Positions 25,946 to 34,951 of a stretch of 46,897 nt of DNA are shown one piece after another; positions within the stretch are counted from its first letter, which is position 1; each line of letters opens with the position of its first letter. Position numbers and translations under genes: made by a program. Origin of the DNA: an uncultured Pelagibacteraceae bacterium (lineage in GTDB: Bacteria; Pseudomonadota; Alphaproteobacteria; Pelagibacterales; Pelagibacteraceae); contig CACKZG010000004.1 in NCBI GenBank assembly GCA_902604545.1, positions 1 to 46,897 on the forward strand, read 5' to 3'. A model generated the notes under the pieces. The model did not search any database and had not been told where the DNA came from. It was given only the letters and a program-made list of their open reading frames with translations.

Positions 25946-28714
25946 TTAATTAACTTCAGCTTGATTTTCTTTTGGTTTAACTTCTGTTTTAAATTGATTA
26001 GAGATTTTTTGTACTTCAACAGAAGATACTTTGTATTCTGCACACATTGTTTCTTCATCTTTACCATGACCTGTAACCATATTAACCATATGTTCTGGGA
26101 AATGGAACGTAGTAAACACAATTCCTTCTTTAACTTTATCTGTAACCTCAACTTTAAGAGCAACCTCACCTCGACCTGAATAAAGTCTTCCAATATCACC
26201 AGTATTTAAATCTCTATGAGCCGCATCTTTAGGATGAATTAATAAAACATCTTCATCAACAATGTTTATATTTTTTGTTCTTCTAGTCATTGTTGCAGCG
26301 TTGTAATGTTGTAAAACCCTACTTGTTGTTAAAATCAAAGGATAGTCTTTTTGATTAGCTTCTATTTCTGAAGATTCTTTCCAATCAAAGTTTTTTAGTC
26401 TACCTTTACCTAATTTAAATGTTTCTGTATGTAAAATTTTAGTATCAGTTCCATCTTCTTGGACTGGCCATTGTAATCCAAATTTTCCAAGTCTCTCTCT
26501 AGTAACACCTTTAAAGAAAGGTACGATATCAGCAATTTCTGCTAGAACTTGATCTGCATCATAAGTTGGCTGATCGAAGCCTAATTTCTGCATCATCTCA
26601 GTTACAATTAATCCATCAGGTTTAGTGCCTGGTAGAGGAGGTACAGCTCGGTTCACTCTTTGAATTCTTCTCTCAGTATTTGTAAAAGTTCCATCCTTTT
26701 CTAAGAAAGTAGTACCTGGCAGAACAACAGTTGCTAATTTTGCTGTTTCACTCATAAATATTTCTTGAACAACTAAAAGTTCTAAAGAATTCATAGCTTC
26801 AATTACATGAGCACTATTAGGATCTGTTTGAACAATATCTTCTCCAATGATCCATAAACCTTTTAATTCCTTATTTATTGCAGCTTCAAACATTTGAGGA
26901 ATTTTTAATCCTGGCTTAGTTGGGTGAGTTACTCCATATTTTTCTGTGTAGAATTCCTGATGCTTTTCGTCAGCCACAGGAAAATATCCAGCACCCTGGT
27001 GTGGTTGACATCCCATATCTGCTGCACCTTGAACATTGTTTTGACCTCTTAAAGGATTAACTCCAACACCTTTTCGTCCAATATTACCAGTAATCATCGC
27101 TAGATCTGCAATTAACATTACTGTTTTTGAACCTTGTTCGTGTTCAGTAACTCCTAAACCATGGAACTCCATTGAATTTCTTGCAGTAGCATATGATATT
27201 GCTGCTTCTTTAACTAATTGCTTATCTACACCAGCTACTTTTGCTAAATGATCAACATCTTGTCTTTCAATTTCTTTTAAGAAATTATCAAAACCTTCTG
27301 TTCGATCTCTTATAAAGTCAGTATTATAAAGTTTTGACTTAGTAATAAAGTGTAGCATCATATTTAGAACCGCAACGTTAGTTCCAGGTCTAAGTTTAAT
27401 ATGATAATCAGCAAGTTTAGCTAATTCAGTTGTTACTGGATCAAGGACAATTAATTTTTTACCTTTCATTACTTGCTGTTTAATTTTTGCTCCAGTTACA
27501 GGGTGAGCATTAGTTGGGTTTGCACCAATTACTAAAAATAAATCTGCATGATAAATATCTTCTGTAGAATTAGTTGCTGCTCCTGTTCCAAATGTTTGTT
27601 GCATTCCCCAAGCTGTTGGTGAATGACAAATTCTTGCACAACAATCGACACTGTTAGTTCCCACAGCAGCTCTAATCATTTTTTGAAAAACATAATTTTC
27701 TTCATTCGTACATCTTGCAGAAGAAATTCCAGCAAAGGCATCTGGACCGTTTTCTTTTGTAATTCTGTTCATTTCTTTTTTAATAAAATCATAAGCTTCA
27801 TTCCACGAAGCTTCTTCAAATTTTCCATTTCTTTTTATTAATGGTGTTTTTAATCTGTCTGGATGATCATAAAAACTAAATGCATATCTTCCTTTAATAC
27901 ATGTATGACCAGCATTTACCTCTGTTTGTTTTGGAGTATCTATTGCAACAACTTTATCATCTTTTATTGATGCCTCTAAATTACATCCAACACCACAATA
28001 TGAACAAGTTGTTCTAACTTTTTTATCTACAGCTACAGATTTAGATTGAAAAACATCAGAAATAGCATCTGTTGGACAAGTATGCGCACAAGCTCCACAT
28101 GATACACAAGAACTATCTCCAAACATCATATCATTGTCAGTTGTAATCCTAGACTCAAATCCTCTACCACTCATTGTTAAAACAAATGAACCTTGGATTT
28201 CATCACATGCTCTGACACATCTTCCACAATTAATACAGTTGTCCAAGTTCATTCTCATATAATCATGAGAAGTATCTCTTGGAATTCCTTTATGTTGTTT
28301 AGGACTATTGTATCTATGATCAGCAACACCTAAATCATTTGCTACTGTTTGCAATTCACAATTATTATTTACTTCACAAGTATCGCATTCCATTGGATGG
28401 TCAGTTAAAACCAATTCAACAATATTTTTTCTTAGACTTGTTAAAGCTTCATTTGAAGTAAAGATATGTTGGTTTTCAGCAACTGGAGTATGACAAGATG
28501 CGACAACTCTTGTTGGACCATCTTTTTCTAAAGCAACTTCTACTGAGCAAACTCTGCAAGCACCATAAGGAGCTAGGTTTGGATCATCACATAAAGTAGG
28601 TACTTTTTTTTCACCTACATAGCTTTTTACAAATTTTAAAATAGATGAATGTTTAGGACCAATTTCGTATGGTTTTCCATCAATATAAGCAATTTTTCTT
28701 TTTTCTGAGCTCAT
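25946..28714 (-). CDS. fdhA: NAD-linked formate dehydrogenase, molybdenum catalytic subunit
   Basis: This 922 aa subunit oxidises formate to CO2 at a bis-MGD molybdenum site. In order it has a [2Fe-2S] ferredoxin domain (Cys42, Cys53, Cys56), a NuoG-like His-Cys [4Fe-4S] site (HPMECDTCEVNNNC), two ferredoxin clusters (CINCGRCVRAC and CVSCGACAHTC), the CSYCGVGC cluster next to Mo, and the molybdopterin domains. The Mo ligand is Cys, not selenocysteine, in NSVDCCARICHS. The C-terminal MopB domain contains VLQHYNAATMTRR. It overlaps the diaphorase gene by 1 nt. Confidence 0.95.
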   Translation of the reverse strand: MSSEKRKIAYIDGKPYEIGPKHSSILKFVKSYVGEKKVPTLCDDPNLAPYGACRVCSVEVALEKDGPTRVVASCHTPVAENQHIFTSNEALTSLRKNIVELVLTDHPMECDTCEVNNNCELQTVANDLGVADHRYNSPKQHKGIPRDTSHDYMRMNLDNCINCGRCVRACDEIQGSFVLTMSGRGFESRITTDNDMMFGDSSCVSCGACAHTCPTDAISDVFQSKSVAVDKKVRTTCSYCGVGCNLEASIKDDKVVAIDTPKQTEVNAGHTCIKGRYAFSFYDHPDRLKTPLIKRNGKFEEASWNEAYDFIKKEMNRITKENGPDAFAGISSARCTNEENYVFQKMIRAAVGTNSVDCCARICHSPTAWGMQQTFGTGAATNSTEDIYHADLFLVIGANPTNAHPVTGAKIKQQVMKGKKLIVLDPVTTELAKLADYHIKLRPGTNVAVLNMMLHFITKSKLYNTDFIRDRTEGFDNFLKEIERQDVDHLAKVAGVDKQLVKEAAISYATARNSMEFHGLGVTEHEQGSKTVMLIADLAMITGNIGRKGVGVNPLRGQNNVQGAADMGCQPHQGAGYFPVADEKHQEFYTEKYGVTHPTKPGLKIPQMFEAAINKELKGLWIIGEDIVQTDPNSAHVIEAMNSLELLVVQEIFMSETAKLATVVLPGTTFLEKDGTFTNTERRIQRVNRAVPPLPGTKPDGLIVTEMMQKLGFDQPTYDADQVLAEIADIVPFFKGVTRERLGKFGLQWPVQEDGTDTKILHTETFKLGKGRLKNFDWKESSEIEANQKDYPLILTTSRVLQHYNAATMTRRTKNINIVDEDVLLIHPKDAAHRDLNTGDIGRLYSGRGEVALKVEVTDKVKEGIVFTTFHFPEHMVNMVTGHGKDEETMCAEYKVSSVEVQKISNQFKTEVKPKENQAEVN

Positions 28715-30369
28715 TAATTATCTTTCACCATATCATTTTTCATTTCATCCCCAAAGTACTTTAGTATGTTCTGAATTGGAGTTGGGATTGCTCCACAAAG
28801 AGCACACAGACATCCTTTTTGCATAGTAACCAACAATTCTTCAAGTAATTTTAAAGGAATTTTAGCTGTTTTCTTCTTAGCTTGATCAAACATCTCTTTA
28901 CCTCTGTAAGATCCCAGTCTTCCAGGAAAACATTTACCACATGATTCTTCAGCTGAGAATTCAAACAAGTGATGAATGTATTCAGCCATTGAAAAATCTT
29001 TTGGAATACTAACTACACTTGCGTGACCTAACATAAAACCTTTTGCTGTGAACTCTTGAAAATCTAAATTTAAATTTTCTATTTCACTTAAAGGAACAAC
29101 ACCACCTAATGGACCTCCTACTTGAAATGCTTTAACAGGCTCTTTATATCCACCACCAATTTCATTAAATATTTTTTTCATTGGTGTACCCATATCAATT
29201 TCATAAACACCCGGGTTATTAAAGAAACTATCTAAGCAAACTAATTTTGTTCCAGCTGATTTTTTATTTCCAACTGAGGAAAATTTTTTTGATCCATTTA
29301 ATAAAATTCCAGTTGCAGCAGCCAATGTTTCAACATTATTAACTACAGTTGGTTTTTTATATAAACCCTCTGTTACAGGAAACGGAGGTCTAACGTCAAC
29401 TTCTGCTCTTCTTCCTTCAATAGATGCAATCAATGCAGTTTCTTCTCCACAAATATATGCACCTTGTCCGATACAAATTCCAAGATCAAAAGAAAGATCA
29501 GTTCCCAAAATATTTTCACCTAGTAAATTTAGTTTTTTAAGTTCATTGATGCAGCCATTAATTGCTTCAATAGATTTAGGATATTCACCTCTAATGTATA
29601 AAACTCCTTCATTACTTCCTATCACATAACCACAAATTACCATTCCAAAAATAACTTTTAAAGGTTGGTCCTCTAATAAATATCTATCTGAGAAAGCACC
29701 AGAGTCGCCCTCATCTGCATTACAGATAACATATTTTTTATCTCCTTTTGCTTTACTACAAAAATCCCATTTCATTCCTGTAGGAAAACCAGCGCCACCT
29801 CTTCCTGTTAAATTTGAATCTAATAATAATTTTACTATTTCATTTTTATCTGTTTTTAAAAATTTACTTAATTGCTCTTTAAATTGATCTGTTGATGATA
29901 ACTTATCATCCATTAAAAAACTTGTTGTTGCATAACTCTTAGAGAAAAACTTATCTTGTTTAATTTCTTCACCCTTTAAAATTTGATCTATTTTTTCTAT
30001 ATCTTTTCCAGCATAATTTTCTCCATCATAATGAAATGCATGGTTTTCATAACAATGACCTAAGCAGAACATTTCTCCAACTTTGTCATCACCTAGTTTT
30101 TCTTTTAGTTTATCTTTTAATTTGTCTTGAGTACCTGCACACATGCATGCGCTACCATTGCACACGAACGCTTTTTTTTCTCTATGAGAAGGTCTTAAAA
30201 ATTCATAAAAGGATTCTGCACCATGAAGAGTTGAAACTCCAAGGTTATGTTTTTTTGCGATTTCTTTAATATCTTGTGGATTATCACTTAAAGTATTTTC
30301 TGAAATTTGCTTAAATAGGTTATCTTTTAAGCCTATTCTGCCTGATAAATTACTTATATTTTTTGACAC
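28714..30369 (-). CDS. Formate dehydrogenase NAD-reducing subunit (NuoE-NuoF fusion)
   Basis: A 551 aa diaphorase that passes electrons from the catalytic subunit to NAD+. Residues 1 to about 140 are NuoE/FdsG-like, with a thioredoxin-type [2Fe-2S] site (CNGSAC and CLGHC). The rest is NuoF/FdsB-like: FMN/NADH-binding GRGGAGFPTGMKWDF, GAYICGEETALI, and a C-terminal [4Fe-4S] site with ESCGKCFPGR and CLCALCG. Separate gamma and beta subunits of other soluble enzymes are thus joined here. The start codon is GTG. It lies 18 nt after fdhD. Confidence 0.93.
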   Translation of the reverse strand: MSKNISNLSGRIGLKDNLFKQISENTLSDNPQDIKEIAKKHNLGVSTLHGAESFYEFLRPSHREKKAFVCNGSACMCAGTQDKLKDKLKEKLGDDKVGEMFCLGHCYENHAFHYDGENYAGKDIEKIDQILKGEEIKQDKFFSKSYATTSFLMDDKLSSTDQFKEQLSKFLKTDKNEIVKLLLDSNLTGRGGAGFPTGMKWDFCSKAKGDKKYVICNADEGDSGAFSDRYLLEDQPLKVIFGMVICGYVIGSNEGVLYIRGEYPKSIEAINGCINELKKLNLLGENILGTDLSFDLGICIGQGAYICGEETALIASIEGRRAEVDVRPPFPVTEGLYKKPTVVNNVETLAAATGILLNGSKKFSSVGNKKSAGTKLVCLDSFFNNPGVYEIDMGTPMKKIFNEIGGGYKEPVKAFQVGGPLGGVVPLSEIENLNLDFQEFTAKGFMLGHASVVSIPKDFSMAEYIHHLFEFSAEESCGKCFPGRLGSYRGKEMFDQAKKKTAKIPLKLLEELLVTMQKGCLCALCGAIPTPIQNILKYFGDEMKNDMVKDN

Positions 30370-30387
30370 AAATACCCTTTTATTAAT

Positions 30388-31227
30388 TTAGCCCACAATA
30401 ACTTTTTTGTTATTTGTGTAAATATTAAAACTGTCCCTCTTTACGAAACCAACAAGGGTAATGTCAAATTTATTCGCTAAATCAATAGCTAGACTAGTTG
30501 GCGCACCAACCCCTATCATTATACCTATATCAGTCATCAAGACCTTTTGAACCAATTCAAAATTTAGTCTGCCTGAGCATGTTATAAATTGGTTTTTCGG
30601 ATTAATTTGATTGTTCTTTAATGCACAACCAATAAGTTTATCTAGAGCATTGTGTCTTCCTACATCCTCTCTGACAGCAACCAATTCTCCATTGCTATTA
30701 AAAAGACCACTTGCATGAATTCCACCAGTTTTACTGAATTCTGATTGGCCTTCTCTCAAAATATCTGGTGATTTAACAATTACCTCTTTTTTGATTTTGG
30801 GTTCTGATGGATTTGTTTTGTTTTTTTTAATTATTTCTAGAGCATCAAGTGAAGATTTTCCACAGACACCACATGACGAGTTAGTTAAAAAATCTCTTTT
30901 TATTTTTGAAATATTCACATTTTCAGAATTATTTAAAGTTGCTAATATTTTATTTTGAATATTGTATTGACCAACTTTATCTCCGTAACTTTCTATTGAG
31001 TCAATATCATCAATATTTTTTATAATTTGTTCGTTATATAAAAATCCTCTTACAAGATCCTCATCATTACCTGGAGTTCTCATTGTTATAGATAAACTTT
31101 GATTTATCCATTTATTAGACTCTTTATATTTTAATGAAATCTCCAATGGTTCTTCAATTGAAATTAAATCATCAATATTTTCAAACTTATTAGACAAATA
31201 TTTTAAAACTTTGTATTTAGAATTCAT
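30388..31227 (-). CDS. fdhD: Formate dehydrogenase accessory sulfurtransferase
   Basis: FdhD carries sulfur from a cysteine desulfurase to the molybdenum cofactor and is required for active formate dehydrogenase. The 279 aa chain has SITMRTPGNDEDLVRGFLYN, the sulfur-carrying CxxC (Cys119-Gly-Val-Cys122), GGIHASGLF, VREDVGRHNALDKLIG and the GAPTSLAIDLA block. Its position between the HPP gene (4 nt) and the enzyme subunits (18 nt) places it in the same transcript. Confidence 0.95.
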   Translation of the reverse strand: MNSKYKVLKYLSNKFENIDDLISIEEPLEISLKYKESNKWINQSLSITMRTPGNDEDLVRGFLYNEQIIKNIDDIDSIESYGDKVGQYNIQNKILATLNNSENVNISKIKRDFLTNSSCGVCGKSSLDALEIIKKNKTNPSEPKIKKEVIVKSPDILREGQSEFSKTGGIHASGLFNSNGELVAVREDVGRHNALDKLIGCALKNNQINPKNQFITCSGRLNFELVQKVLMTDIGIMIGVGAPTSLAIDLANKFDITLVGFVKRDSFNIYTNNKKVIVG

Positions 31228-31231
31228 TATA

Positions 31232-31708
31232 TTATTTTAATGGATAGTTTTTTTTTAATAAATATTTGTTAATTATAATTGCTAATAACAATATAATTAT
31301 ACAACCAAAAATTATTGGATTAATTAAATAATCATAAGAGGCACTTCCAATAATAACTATAATCGGATTTCCACCAGCAGGTGGGTGAACAATATTAAAT
31401 AAAATCATTAAAAAAACTCCAGCTCCAACAGCGATTGCAATACTGATATAAATAGGAAGCGGAATATAGTTTACAAAAATTACTCCTACTAAAGCTGTTA
31501 CTAAATGTCCAAAAAAAACATTCTTTGGTTGTGCAAATGGGCTTTCGGGGAAACCAAATAGCAAAACCATTGAGGAACCGAATGAGGCTGCAATAAAATA
31601 TCCCAGTGTACTTTTATAAGTAAGGACTGTTAGTATACCAATTGTAAATGCTGAAAAAAAACCTGCAATTAATGCTTTTTGTAATAAAGGTTTTGTAAAT
31701 TTGATCAT
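31232..31708 (-). CDS. HPP family membrane protein
   Basis: A 158 aa protein with four or five hydrophobic helices. The family core FGSSMVLLFGFPESPFAQPK and the His-Pro-Pro motif in NIVHPPAGGNPIIVI identify the HPP family. A few members are linked to anion (nitrite) transport; the function here is unknown. It directly abuts the NifU-like gene upstream and lies 4 nt before fdhD, so it may help the formate system, for example by moving formate or molybdate, but that is a guess. Confidence 0.85.
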   Translation of the reverse strand: MIKFTKPLLQKALIAGFFSAFTIGILTVLTYKSTLGYFIAASFGSSMVLLFGFPESPFAQPKNVFFGHLVTALVGVIFVNYIPLPIYISIAIAVGAGVFLMILFNIVHPPAGGNPIIVIIGSASYDYLINPIIFGCIIILLLAIIINKYLLKKNYPLK

Positions 31709-32107
31709 TTATATTTTCAATGCTTTGGCAATAGTTCTTAATGGTAAAAGCAAACATTCTTTTCTTGAAAGATTTTTTTTATCTAAAATTTCTTTAAAGT
31801 CTTTCCAATGTTTTTCCATACTTACTTTTGCGTCCTCAAAAAGTTGCTCACCAACTTTTATAAATTTTTTTATATCATCAACTTTTTTTTCCTTAATTTT
31901 TCTAGATAGTAGACTGACTGACGCCTGACAATAAACACACGATTTACACTGATAACCCATATCTTTTACAACATCCTCTTTGACAATTAAGCTTATTTCC
32001 ATCTCATCACCACATAATGGATTTTTGTGTTTTGACTTATGAGTATAGTTTTCAACAACTTTATTGTTTTCAGTATGGGCTGCTATTTCTAAAATTCTTA
32101 AATCCAT
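31709..32107 (-). CDS. NifU/SufU-like iron-sulfur scaffold protein
   Basis: A 132 aa protein with the three-cysteine plan of IscU/SufU scaffolds: Cys32 in NPLCGDE with Asp34, Cys60 in VYCQASVSLLS (two further cysteines at 54 and 57), and Cys118 in RKECLLLPL. Such proteins assemble or store [Fe-S] clusters for delivery. It heads the minus-strand formate dehydrogenase operon, whose two enzyme subunits need many clusters, so a dedicated supply role is plausible. It diverges from mobA by 42 nt. Confidence 0.8.
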   Translation of the reverse strand: MDLRILEIAAHTENNKVVENYTHKSKHKNPLCGDEMEISLIVKEDVVKDMGYQCKSCVYCQASVSLLSRKIKEKKVDDIKKFIKVGEQLFEDAKVSMEKHWKDFKEILDKKNLSRKECLLLPLRTIAKALKI

Positions 32108-32149
32108 TTAATTTCTTTAATTCAACTTTGAATGTTTTATATTTTATAG

Positions 32150-32758
32150 ATGGATCATAACAATATTTTAGGCACTGTGCTAGCAGGCGGTAAGTCACAA
32201 AGGTTTGGAGAAGATAAATCCCAAGTAAAGTTAGCTGGTAAATTGTTAATTGATCATATGTTGACTGAAATTATTGATGAATTCAAGAAAATCTTAATTG
32301 TATCAAATAATAAAATTAATTTTCATAACTCAGAAAAAATTTCAATAATTGAAGATTTTGAAAAAGGTCACGGTCCGTTAGGTGGAGTTTTGTCAGCTAT
32401 GAAATGGATAAAAGAAAATCAAATAGACTACAAATGGATAGCAACTTTCCCTGTTGATACACCTTTTTTTAAGAGACAAATACTTAAAGATTTTATTCAA
32501 AATATTAACTTTAATGAAAGTGATTTATTTTTCATTAAGTCAAACAACACACGACATAATATATTTGGCTTATGGTCGATTAATTTACTAGATAAGTTAG
32601 AGAAGGATTTAAACAATGGAGAAAGAAAAGTAGAGTTGTGGGCTAATAATACTGGGGTAAAAATAATTAATATGGAGTTTTCAAATAACGATCCTTTCTT
32701 TAATATAAATACAAAAGAAGATTTAAAAAAAGCCGAAGAAATACTCAAAAATGATTAG
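32150..32758 (+). CDS. mobA: Molybdenum cofactor guanylyltransferase
   Basis: MobA joins GMP to molybdenum cofactor, making the guanine dinucleotide form that formate dehydrogenase uses. The nucleotide loop GTVLAGGKSQRFGEDKSQVK (residues 7-26), with LGGVLSAM and the metal site FPVDTPFF, are conserved. Length is 202 aa. Its end overlaps moeA by 8 nt. Divergence from the formate dehydrogenase operon suggests joint control from the 42 nt gap. Confidence 0.92.
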   Translation: MDHNNILGTVLAGGKSQRFGEDKSQVKLAGKLLIDHMLTEIIDEFKKILIVSNNKINFHNSEKISIIEDFEKGHGPLGGVLSAMKWIKENQIDYKWIATFPVDTPFFKRQILKDFIQNINFNESDLFFIKSNNTRHNIFGLWSINLLDKLEKDLNNGERKVELWANNTGVKIINMEFSNNDPFFNINTKEDLKKAEEILKND

Positions 32759-33995
32759 TTACGAAAAATCTAAGACAATTTTAAAAAAAGCAAAAATTAA
32801 AATTAAAGAGGAAACTATAAAGAGTATAAATTCTCTAAATAGAGTAGTTTCTACCAATATTTATTCTAATATAAATTATCCAGCAGGGAATAATGCTGCA
32901 TTTGATGGTTATGCAATTAATTCAAAAGATACTAATGGATTAAAAAAAAAATCTCCAAAAAAATTTAAAATTATTGGCTCGATTGCAGCGGGAATGAAAC
33001 CATTTAAAAAAAGGATAAAAAAATTTGATACTGCCGAAATAATGACTGGAGGAATTATACCAAAGGGTTTTGATACAATTATTCCTATAGAACAAATAAT
33101 TTTTGCGCCTAATAAAAAATATATTTTAATTGACCAAAAAATAAAAAAATTTGATCACGTTAGGTTTGCAGGTTCAGATTATAAAAAAGGGGACGTTGTA
33201 ATAAAAAAAAATAATATTGTTCAACCAAACCATATTTTAGCTTTTAAAAGTTTAGGTATTAAAAAAATTAAAGTAAAAAAAAAGATTAATATATTATTTT
33301 TTTCAACTGGAAACGAAATATCAAACAAAGACAATATTCCAGTTTGGATGGTAAGAAATTCTAATACACATTATATTAAAAACTTAAATCAAAATTTTTT
33401 ATTTAATTTTAAAAGCGGAAGTATATTAAGAGACAATCATCAAAATATTTTTAAACAAAAAATAAATAAATTAATTAAATCTAAAGATGATATCATTATT
33501 ACTTCAGGCGCAGTGTCTGCAGGTAAGTTTGATTTTATACCCGATGTTGTTAAAAAATTTAAGTTATCAAGCTATTTTAAAAGCGCTGCAATAAGGCCTG
33601 GAAAACCAATAATGTTTGCAAAAATTAAAGGAAAGGAAAAGGCAATATTTGGACTCCCTGGAAATCCGATCTCTTCAGCCGCATGTTTTAGATTTTTTGT
33701 AATTCCATATATTTTAAATGCTTTAGGATTATCAGAAGAAAAATCAATTAAAGCTATTTTGACAAATGGTTTCGATAAAAAAAAGAATTTCACAAGATTT
33801 GTAAAAAGTCAATTAAGCACAACTAAAAATGGAAAAATAAATGTTGAAATTTTAAAAGGCCAAGAGTCTTTTAGAATTAAATCATTTGTAAAATCAAATA
33901 TTTGGGTTTTGTTACCAGCAGGTAAATCAAAATTTAAAAAAGGAGATATCGTTGATTGTTTTTTCCCCAACCTTTCAAATCAAAATTTAGTTTAG
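32751..33995 (+). CDS. moeA: Molybdopterin molybdenumtransferase
   Basis: MoeA inserts molybdate into adenylylated molybdopterin. The 414 aa chain shows NAAFDGYAI, IMTGGIIPKGFDTIIP, the MoCF domain motif TSGAVSAGKFDFIPDV, IRPGKPIMFA and GLPGNPISS. The protein is extremely lysine-rich compared with most homologues, in line with base composition. It is cotranslated with mobA (8 nt overlap). The first molybdopterin steps (moaA, moaC, moaD/E, mog) are not in the window. Confidence 0.93.
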   Translation: MISYEKSKTILKKAKIKIKEETIKSINSLNRVVSTNIYSNINYPAGNNAAFDGYAINSKDTNGLKKKSPKKFKIIGSIAAGMKPFKKRIKKFDTAEIMTGGIIPKGFDTIIPIEQIIFAPNKKYILIDQKIKKFDHVRFAGSDYKKGDVVIKKNNIVQPNHILAFKSLGIKKIKVKKKINILFFSTGNEISNKDNIPVWMVRNSNTHYIKNLNQNFLFNFKSGSILRDNHQNIFKQKINKLIKSKDDIIITSGAVSAGKFDFIPDVVKKFKLSSYFKSAAIRPGKPIMFAKIKGKEKAIFGLPGNPISSAACFRFFVIPYILNALGLSEEKSIKAILTNGFDKKKNFTRFVKSQLSTTKNGKINVEILKGQESFRIKSFVKSNIWVLLPAGKSKFKKGDIVDCFFPNLSNQNLV

Positions 33996-34044
33996 AAACG
34001 TATTTTTGTTGTAGAAAATTCTATTTACAATTAGATTTCTGAAT

Positions 34045-34950
34045 ATGTTAGAGTTGAGAAATCCAAGAATAGCTATTCCCGTTGTACTTTTTGCCGGTCT
34101 ATTGTGGTCGTTTGGCCCATTAGTAGTTCGATACATGGATAATCCTCAATTGGCACCTTGGCAGTATATTTTTGGCAGAGGTTTAACAATTTTCATCTTA
34201 TTAAATCTTTATTTATTTTTTGAGGAAGGAAAAAATTTTTACAAAAACTATTATAAAATAGGTTTATCTGGAGTAATCGGTGGATCTGGATTGGGGATCG
34301 CCATGATTACATTTATTTATTCAATTACAAATACTAGTGCTGCAGTTACTTTACTTTGTTTAGCAGCAATGCCTTTTTTTACAGCATTATTAGCATTTTT
34401 ATTTTTAAAAGAAAAAATTTCTCTCAATGTGTGGATATCAATAATAATTGCAACAGTTGGTATAATTATTATGGCACTTGGAAACACTGGTGAAAAATCA
34501 TTAATTGGTTTTGTGTTTGGTTTAACTTCTTCAATTGGTTTCTCAGTTTTTTCTGTAACTCTAAGATGGAGAAAAGAAACACCAAAATTTACAACGGTAG
34601 CTTTTGCAGGTTTCTTTTGTTTTGTGTTTGCAACAATTATGATTTTGTCAAACAACTTAGTTTTTTTTTCATCTAGCTATAACGGAGCTTTATTTTCTTT
34701 GCATGGGACACTCGTTTGTTTTGGTTTAATTTTATATTCAATTGGATCTAAAGCGATACCAGCAGCAGAATTGACTTTATTATCTTTAACTGAAGTTGTA
34801 GGTGGAATTTTTTGGGTTTGGTTGCCATTATTTGGCATTAATGAAGTACCATCCACAAATACTATAATCGGTGGTTTTTTTCTTTTTGTATCTATATTTT
34901 ATTACAGTTTAATAATGAGATGGAACAAAAGATATATAGCATTAAATTAA
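34045..34950 (+). CDS. EamA-type DMT transporter
   Basis: A 301 aa membrane protein with about ten helices in two EamA repeats. AAVTLLCLAAMPFFTALLAF followed by LKEKIS is the typical end of the first repeat, and AELTLLSLTEVVGGIFWVWL that of the second. It lies one base before the creatinase gene and 50 nt after moeA, so it reads as the first gene of the creatinase-amidinotransferase-aldolase operon. Uptake or export of a guanidino compound or amino acid is a context inference; family substrates are not predictable. Confidence 0.8.
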   Translation: MLELRNPRIAIPVVLFAGLLWSFGPLVVRYMDNPQLAPWQYIFGRGLTIFILLNLYLFFEEGKNFYKNYYKIGLSGVIGGSGLGIAMITFIYSITNTSAAVTLLCLAAMPFFTALLAFLFLKEKISLNVWISIIIATVGIIIMALGNTGEKSLIGFVFGLTSSIGFSVFSVTLRWRKETPKFTTVAFAGFFCFVFATIMILSNNLVFFSSSYNGALFSLHGTLVCFGLILYSIGSKAIPAAELTLLSLTEVVGGIFWVWLPLFGINEVPSTNTIIGGFFLFVSIFYYSLIMRWNKRYIALN

Positions 34951-34951
34951 T

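Noticed and set aside
25942..26199. An 85-codon frame at the end of fdhA on the same strand
   Set aside because: It is an out-of-phase reading of the C-terminal part of fdhA; I considered a frameshift, but fdhA runs on to a normal family end.
32497..32748. An 83-codon minus-strand frame inside mobA
   Set aside because: It lies wholly within mobA, with a low-complexity Ser/Phe/Leu-rich peptide typical of antisense frames in AT-rich genes.
33996..34044. A possible terminator after moeA (TAGAA-AA-TTCTA)
   Set aside because: The stem is five A/T-rich pairs with a two-base loop and no T tract, too weak to call in this base composition.
34317..34655. A 112-codon minus-strand frame inside the second EamA gene
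   Set aside because: It is a shadow of membrane-protein codons in the opposite frame, without a ribosome site or family motif.
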